Assembly (NCBI GenBank): GCA_900548385.1
Contig: URKJ01000007.1
Coordinates: forward strand, 70,436 to 134,435
Origin: an uncultured bacterium
GTDB taxonomy: Bacteria; Verrucomicrobiota; Lentisphaeria; Victivallales; UBA1829
Direction: 5' to 3'
DNA: 64,000 nucleotides
The notes beneath the pieces were generated by a model, which saw only the letters and a list, made by a program, of their open reading frames with translations, was not told the origin of the DNA and ran no database searches. Positions 59,053 to 64,000 of this stretch are shown one piece after another. Every line of letters begins with the position of its first letter. The first letter of the stretch is position 1. Both the position numbers and the translations under genes were made by a program.

Positions 59053-62000
59053 ATGAAACAGATTTCGGCTCTTTTGCTCTGTATTTTCACCGCGTGTCTC
59101 TCCGCGGAAGATTTCAGTCTGGGAATCGACGCGCCGCAGAGACTGGCGAATCCGTCGCGGGAGAGGCTGTGCCTGAACGGGTTGTGGAGATTTCTGCCGC
59201 TTGTCGACGGGCGGAAGCTCTCCGATACGCCTCCGCCGTCCGGTTCCGGTTGGGGATATTTCAAGGTTCCCGGCGTATGGCCGCATGGAGCGGGAAATAC
59301 GTCGTTCAAACCGTTGATTGCCCCGGAACTGTTGAAGACGTCGCCGAAATGGCATACTGCGTGGTACCGGCGGGAAATCACGGTTCCCGCCGATGTGTCC
59401 GGCAGGCAGGTTTTCTTTGAAGTGGAACTGATCCAGACACGGGGAACCGTGTATCTGGATGGCAGAAAAGCCGGGGAGATCGTGTTCCCCGGCGGAATGG
59501 TGGAGCTGACCGGACTGGTCCGTCCGGGAAAACGGCAGACTCTGGAAGTCCGGTTGAGCGCCGTTCCGCTTTCGGAAGACCATTATGTCGCGATGGATGG
59601 CGACAACATTACCAAGGTCGCGGCGAAAGTGAAGAACCGCGGGATCACCGGTGATACGTTCCTGCATATCGTTCCGGCGGAACGGATCGACAATACGCAT
59701 TTTATCACAAAAGTGAAAGGGATGACGATTACGTTCGACAGCGCCCTTTCCGGACTCCGTCCGGAAAAGCGTTATACGGTATCCGTGCGAATCGTTGACC
59801 GGAACGGTAAAGAGGTGAAAGCATTTGCCAGTCCGGCGTTCCGCGCCGGAGAGCTGAAGAACGGCCGGTTCCGGTTCACGGGAATATGGGAGGACGCCAG
59901 GCTGTGGGATGTTCATACTCCGCAGAATCTGTATACGGCGGAACTGACGCTTTCCGCCGACGGCAAAGCGGTTGACCGCACGTTTCCCGAACGGTTCGGA
60001 TTCCGGGAATTTACGATCGAGGGACAGAACTATGTCCTGAACGGCAAAGTCATCCACATGCGCGCCTATCATCTGCCGAATTTCAGTGCGGAGTGGATGG
60101 CGGACAAAGCGAGCCGGGAAAGCTCGCTGGAGGCGTACCGTCGTTTGCGGGAGCTCGGATTCAATTTCACGATCAGCCGCAACTATCATTTCGCGGAGGG
60201 GGCGGCGAACTATCTCCGCGGCAGTTTTGAAGCCGCGGATGAATTCGGACATCTCTGGTCGCTCTCTCTGCCGCATCCATGGCAGTTCAAGAATCTGACC
60301 GTGAAAGAAAATGCGGATGCATTTGCCGCAATGAGCGGTTATCTGATCCGGAAATACTGGAATCATCCGTCCGTTATCCTGTATGTGACCAATCACAACC
60401 GCGCCGGAGCATGGGGAGACCAGAGTCCGCTGCGGATCGGCGGGGACTATCAGCGTGCGAACTCTGCAAAAGAGGTCGAGATGAAAGAGAAAGGACGCAA
60501 CGATTTCTTCGTTGCGCAGAAACGGATTGCGGAAATTGATCCGAGCCGTCCGGTCTACAGCCATGCATCGGGCAGTCTCGGCGGACAGTATTCGCTGAAC
60601 TGTTATCTGAACTGGGCGCCGAAACAGGAGCGCAGCGACTGGCTGGAGAATTTCTATAAAAACGGCAAATACCCGCTTTCGTTCATGGAGTGGGGACTTC
60701 CGCACAGCGCTTCGTTTTCCAGTTACCGGTGGCCGAAATTCATCTGGGCTGCCGAAGATGTCCAGACAACCTGGGATGTGGAGTATCTGGCGGCGGAGTA
60801 CGGCGGCGAAGCGGCGGGATGGAGTCCGGAACGCCGTGAGATTCTGGATAAACTGGTGCGATGGAAGAACAAACCGATCCGCTGGGGTGCGCTTGCGGGT
60901 CCTGTGATCCGGCTTCCGGAAGTAGACCGTCTGCTGGCGGATTATCACACCGACAATCTGCGTTCCCTGCGCGCATGGAACATCGGCATTCTTCTGCCGT
61001 GGGATGAATTCGTGTTTTACTGCAAGAATCCGGGAACGTATCCGGCTGTTGAAAATCCGGACCGCTGGCGCAATCTGAACAAACCCGGACTCGTTCCCGA
61101 TTACTTCAACTGGGGGGATTATGTGCTGACGGCGCATCGGAATCAGTTCCGTCTGAGCAAAGTCGGCGAGGCGAACCGGAAATGGAATCAGCCGCTGATC
61201 GCCTGGATCGGCGGGGAACAGGTGTTCACGACCAAAGAACATAACTACCGTCCGGGCGACACGGTTGCCAAGCAGCTGGTGGTGCTGAATGATCTGCGGG
61301 AACCCGTCGAATGCGATTATGTGGTGTGGATCCGGAATGTCAACGCTCCGGCATTCCGCGGCACGGTGACGGTTCAGCCGGGCAAGCGTGCGCTTGTTCC
61401 TTTCCGGACCAGGCTTCCAGCCCGTTTGAAACCGGGCGCGTATGATCTTGCCGCCGACTTCCGGTTCCGTGCGGCGGGAATCGATAAGAAATTTTCGGAT
61501 TCGTTCCGCATGGATGTCCTGCCGGGACCGGCGGAACGGAAGACCGGTGCGCGCGTCGCGCTGTACGACCCGAAAGGGATGAGCGAAAAACTGCTGAAAC
61601 GTCTGAATGTACCGTATACGAAAGTTGGACGCAGGAGTGAGCTGCGCGGCTTCAAAACGCTGGTGATCGGGCGGGAGGCATTGTCCGCGGACGGCGATTT
61701 GCCGGACCTGAGCGGCGTGCGCGACGGATTGAATGTTTTGATCTTTGAACAGCCGACAAGAGCAATCGAGCGGCTCGGCTTCCGGATCAACGAGCACGGT
61801 TTGCGGAGTGTGTTCCCGCGCAGTTCCGGTCATCCGGCTCTGTCGGGGCTTTCGCCGGAGCATCTGCGGGACTGGCGGGGCGAAGCGACGCTGCTTGCGC
61901 CGTATATTGACTATAATCAGTTCTTCTGTCCGGAATGGAACTGGTGCGGGTTCAAGAACACCAGAGTCTGGCGCTGCCGGAACCGGGGAACGGTTGCAAA

Positions 62001-62832
62001 CGCCCTGCCGGAAAAACCGGTCCTCGGCAATTTCTCTCCGGTGCTTGACGGCGGTTTCGCGCTTCAGTACGCCCCGGTTCTGGAATACCGGGAGGGCAAG
62101 GGGCGGATCGTGTTCTGTCAGGCGGAAGTTACGGGGCGCACCCTCGGAGAACCCGCGGCGGATATTCTTGCAGGCAATCTGCTGGACTACATCCGTTCGG
62201 CGAAACCGGCAGAATTCCGGACCTTTGCCGCTGTCGGCGGAAAGAAATTCCGCGACTGGCTGTCAAAATTGCATTTGAACGGTGCGGCGGAAACTCTCCA
62301 TGATGCGGACGTGATCGTTGCCGGACCGGGTGCGGCGCAATACCCGGATCTGACGGAACAGGTGCGGAACGGGAAAAAGGTCGTTGCGGTCGGGCTCTCC
62401 GCTGTGGAACTCGCCCGGCTTCTGCCGGGAGTGAACGCAAAGCAGGTTGTGGCGGGAACGTCGCAGCTTGCAGACTTGAGCGCGCCCGAACTGAACGGGA
62501 TTTCAAATCTGGACACGTTTTTCCAGCACCGGCTGAACTACACGGCGGTGGATGGCAAAGAGGTGGCGGTGGTGCGGATCGGGAAAGGAAGCGCGGTGAT
62601 TCTCGGAGTGGCTCCGTGGATGCTGGATTACAACGAACTGTTCCGTCTGCGTTCCAGTTTCCGCCGCCGTGCGTTCCTGGTGTCGCAGGTGTTGAGAAAT
62701 GCGGGAATCGACTTCAAGTCGGTTCTGCTGGACCGGTTCGGAACAGGACCGGTCGCGGAGCCGTGGAAAGGAAGTTATTATCTTCAGGAACCGATCAGCG
62801 GTGACGATCCGTACCGCTATTATCATTGGTAA
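59053..62832 (+). CDS. Large secreted GH2-like protein with altered acid/base site
   Basis: The 1259-aa protein has a signal peptide (KQISALLLCIFTACLSA), a GH2 sugar-binding jelly roll (about 35-190), an Ig-like domain and a TIM barrel from about 330. The nucleophile Glu546 is present in LSFMEWGLP. In GH2 the acid/base Glu follows NHPSV...GNE; here the stretch is NHPSVILYVTNHNRAG, so the residue is His448. C-terminal parts (about 800-1259) include beta and Rossmann-like regions. It may use another residue, act on an activated substrate or only bind. It follows a pseudopilin gene. Confidence 0.8.
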   Translation: MKQISALLLCIFTACLSAEDFSLGIDAPQRLANPSRERLCLNGLWRFLPLVDGRKLSDTPPPSGSGWGYFKVPGVWPHGAGNTSFKPLIAPELLKTSPKWHTAWYRREITVPADVSGRQVFFEVELIQTRGTVYLDGRKAGEIVFPGGMVELTGLVRPGKRQTLEVRLSAVPLSEDHYVAMDGDNITKVAAKVKNRGITGDTFLHIVPAERIDNTHFITKVKGMTITFDSALSGLRPEKRYTVSVRIVDRNGKEVKAFASPAFRAGELKNGRFRFTGIWEDARLWDVHTPQNLYTAELTLSADGKAVDRTFPERFGFREFTIEGQNYVLNGKVIHMRAYHLPNFSAEWMADKASRESSLEAYRRLRELGFNFTISRNYHFAEGAANYLRGSFEAADEFGHLWSLSLPHPWQFKNLTVKENADAFAAMSGYLIRKYWNHPSVILYVTNHNRAGAWGDQSPLRIGGDYQRANSAKEVEMKEKGRNDFFVAQKRIAEIDPSRPVYSHASGSLGGQYSLNCYLNWAPKQERSDWLENFYKNGKYPLSFMEWGLPHSASFSSYRWPKFIWAAEDVQTTWDVEYLAAEYGGEAAGWSPERREILDKLVRWKNKPIRWGALAGPVIRLPEVDRLLADYHTDNLRSLRAWNIGILLPWDEFVFYCKNPGTYPAVENPDRWRNLNKPGLVPDYFNWGDYVLTAHRNQFRLSKVGEANRKWNQPLIAWIGGEQVFTTKEHNYRPGDTVAKQLVVLNDLREPVECDYVVWIRNVNAPAFRGTVTVQPGKRALVPFRTRLPARLKPGAYDLAADFRFRAAGIDKKFSDSFRMDVLPGPAERKTGARVALYDPKGMSEKLLKRLNVPYTKVGRRSELRGFKTLVIGREALSADGDLPDLSGVRDGLNVLIFEQPTRAIERLGFRINEHGLRSVFPRSSGHPALSGLSPEHLRDWRGEATLLAPYIDYNQFFCPEWNWCGFKNTRVWRCRNRGTVANALPEKPVLGNFSPVLDGGFALQYAPVLEYREGKGRIVFCQAEVTGRTLGEPAADILAGNLLDYIRSAKPAEFRTFAAVGGKKFRDWLSKLHLNGAAETLHDADVIVAGPGAAQYPDLTEQVRNGKKVVAVGLSAVELARLLPGVNAKQVVAGTSQLADLSAPELNGISNLDTFFQHRLNYTAVDGKEVAVVRIGKGSAVILGVAPWMLDYNELFRLRSSFRRRAFLVSQVLRNAGIDFKSVLLDRFGTGPVAEPWKGSYYLQEPISGDDPYRYYHW

Positions 62833-62852
62833 TATCAGGGAGGAATGGAATT

Positions 62853-63797
62853 ATGATGACGATGTTCAAAATGATTGTTGCGGGGGGAGCTCTTTTTATC
62901 GCCGGGAGTCTGCCGGCACAGGAAAATCTGTTTCTCGCCCATGCGGACGGCAACGGCGTGCCGGAGGGCCGGAAAGCTCCGGCGGAAAGCCGGATTACGG
63001 TCCGGGACGGTAAATTGAATGTGGCTTTGAACAAGCCGGGTTCTCTGGAATATGTGGTGTATATGACGCCGGATCTGGGGACGCGTCTGCATCTTTCGGG
63101 ACGTATGCGCGCGACGGCGCTTGTTCCGGGGAAAGAGGGATGGCAGAACGGCAGGATTGCACTGCGTTTTCTGGACCGGACTCATAAGCTGACGGGCGGC
63201 TGGCCGCGTTCGGTGGAGATTTCCGGAACCAGTGCGGAAAAGCCGTTCAGCAGGGTTTATTCCATTCCGCCGGGAGCGGTGCGCCTGCTGATTGAACCGG
63301 CGAACTTCGGGAAATCCGGGTCGGTGGAATTCCGCGATTTGCAGTTGACGGTTGCTCCGGAAAATCTGCTTCTTGCTCCGAATCCGAACGGAATTCCGGA
63401 GCAGGGGATCACGCAGGGGGCGTTCCGGGCAAAACCGGAAAACGACAGACTCAATGTGCGGATCGACGGGACCGGGAACCGGATTTTCCATGTTCCGCTT
63501 GAGCCTTCCTGGAAATCGCTGAAACTGGAAATGAAGATGAAAACGGACGATGTTCAGCGCGGTGACGCGGATTGGAAAGATGCCCGTATCACGCTCCGTT
63601 TTTACAACGGTTCGAAAGCGGTCGGTCCGTGGCCGGAGATGTTCCACATGTCGGGAACGAACGGCTGGCGGGATTGCTCCCGTATTTATGAGATTCCCGC
63701 AGGGGCGAAAGGTTTGAACTTTGAGCCGGCGAACTTCGGAATATCGGGGAGCGTGGAGTTCCGGGATATGAAACTTTCCGTTCACGAATACCGCTGA
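62853..63797 (+). CDS. Secreted protein with two copies of a carbohydrate-binding-like domain
   Basis: The 314-aa protein has a signal peptide (MTMFKMIVAGGALFIAGSLP) and two homologous halves. Copy 1 contains RIALRFLDRTHKLTGGWP and IEPANFGKSGSVEFRDLQL; copy 2 contains RITLRFYNGSKAVGPWP and FEPANFGISGSVEFRDMKL. Each is about 140 residues and beta-rich, like carbohydrate-binding modules. The start is ATG 62853 with AGGGAGG upstream. It follows the GH2-like gene by 20 bp and probably works with it outside the cell. Confidence 0.75.
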   Translation: MMTMFKMIVAGGALFIAGSLPAQENLFLAHADGNGVPEGRKAPAESRITVRDGKLNVALNKPGSLEYVVYMTPDLGTRLHLSGRMRATALVPGKEGWQNGRIALRFLDRTHKLTGGWPRSVEISGTSAEKPFSRVYSIPPGAVRLLIEPANFGKSGSVEFRDLQLTVAPENLLLAPNPNGIPEQGITQGAFRAKPENDRLNVRIDGTGNRIFHVPLEPSWKSLKLEMKMKTDDVQRGDADWKDARITLRFYNGSKAVGPWPEMFHMSGTNGWRDCSRIYEIPAGAKGLNFEPANFGISGSVEFRDMKLSVHEYR

Positions 63798-63808
63798 CGG
63801 AGTTTTTT

Positions 63809-63854
63809 CCGGTTTCCCGATGGGGAACTGCATCGGGAACCGGGTAATGTTTTC
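63809..63854 (+). terminator. Terminator after the GH2 operon
   Basis: CCGGTTTCCCGAT (63809-63821) pairs with ATCGGGAACCGG (63832-63843) with one bulged T, followed by GTAATGTTTTC. The T tract is imperfect. Confidence 0.55.
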
Positions 63855-63875
63855 GATTATTTTTCAGAAAACGAT

Positions 63876-63903
63876 TTGCTTTTTGCGGAACACGCGGTAT
63901 ATT
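63876..63903 (+). promoter_or_regulatory. Promoter of tRNA-Cys
   Basis: TTGCTT (63876-63881), a 16-bp spacer and TATATT (63898-63903) lie 17 bp before the tRNA. Confidence 0.5.
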
Positions 63904-63920
63904 ATACCCTACAAAATCAA

Positions 63921-63996
63921 GGCGTGATGGTCGAGCGGCTAAGGCAACGGTCTGCAAAACCGGTTCTGGTGGGTTCAACTCCCACTCACGCCTCCA
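63921..63996 (+). tRNA. tRNA-Cys (GCA)
   Basis: The acceptor arms GGCGTGA (63921-63927) and TCACGCC (63986-63992) pair perfectly. The anticodon loop TCTGCAAAA has anticodon GCA, and GGTTCAACTCCCAC forms the T arm. The discriminator is U, as usual for tRNA-Cys, and CCA (63994-63996) is encoded in the DNA. Confidence 0.95.
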
Positions 63997-64000
63997 CTTA

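Noticed and set aside
58825..61863. A 1012-codon open frame on the minus strand across the GH2-like gene
   Set aside because: It is antisense to a clear signal-peptide-bearing GH2-like protein, is rich in Arg, His and Pro, shows no family motif and arises from the codon bias of the real gene.
1..64000. CRISPR arrays, integrases or a complete prophage
   Set aside because: No regularly spaced repeats, recombinase genes or structural phage genes were seen; the only mobile DNA is the IS200 remnant and, perhaps, the DUF5131 fragment and the small HTH gene.

Overview
The window looks like chromosomal DNA from a member of the Lentisphaerota (PVC superphylum), probably close to Victivallis. This is inferred from gene content, not from a database search. 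The pointers are a bacterial spc ribosomal operon, many small prepilin-like proteins with a C-terminal H-x9-DG motif sitting beside secreted glycoside hydrolases, LacI and XylR/AraC-type sugar regulators, a TRL-like lipoprotein and sigma54 activators. Genes are closely packed, often with ATGA or GTGA stop/start overlaps.

Region 1 (1-4930) is the end of the spc ribosomal operon: rplX (cut by the window edge), rplE, rpsN, rpsH, rplF, rplR, rpsE, rplO and secY. There is no rpmD, and a terminator hairpin lies on the rplO stop codon. Region 2 (4970-11320, minus strand) has a small Cys-rich protein, a QueD-like enzyme with an added zinc ribbon and no catalytic Cys, a Fur-family regulator with a candidate operator, a broken DUF5131-type gene, and an operon of histidine kinase, NtrC-type regulator and GH20-type hexosaminidase. 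Region 3 (11460-16880, plus) has an orphan TadE-like protein, an RfaE2-type nucleotidyltransferase, an Mrp-type ATPase and a complete ribose-type ABC importer ending in tandem terminators. Region 4 (16880-25210, plus) is an eight-gene, translationally coupled operon for an unusual sugar nucleotide or surface glycan: Fcl/ColC-like SDR, heptose kinase-like GHMP kinase, a DegT-fold protein with His in place of the PLP lysine, a second SDR, a split transketolase, a radical SAM protein and a possible GT-D glycosyltransferase. Region 5 (25250-31670, plus) runs mcsA, mcsB (protein arginine kinase), a hybrid membrane histidine kinase, a 5'-nucleotidase-like protein and two exported proteins.

Region 6 (31690-63800) is mainly polysaccharide degradation. 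Four prepilin-like genes each sit next to a large secreted hydrolase or hydrolase set: (i) LacI regulator, pseudopilin, TIM-barrel protein and CBM9-like protein, divergent from an acetyl-xylan-esterase-like protein; (ii) pseudopilin and GH5-like 1102-aa protein; (iii) pseudopilin, GH28 and GH5-like protein; (iv) pseudopilin, GH2-like 1259-aa protein and a duplicated-domain protein. Sets iii and iv are divergent and share a 15-bp promoter box with the leader of the nearby XylR/AraC-type regulator. An internally deleted IS200-type element lies between that regulator and set iii. Housekeeping and transport genes are interspersed (isochorismatase-like, pirin, PutP-like symporter, NifA-like activator, TRL-like lipoprotein, ComM). 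The window ends with a tRNA-Cys gene.

The strongest candidate for an undescribed system is the repeated pairing of one prepilin-like protein with one secreted hydrolase set under a dedicated sugar regulator. The second is the sugar operon that joins a lysine-less DegT dehydratase-like protein to a split transketolase.
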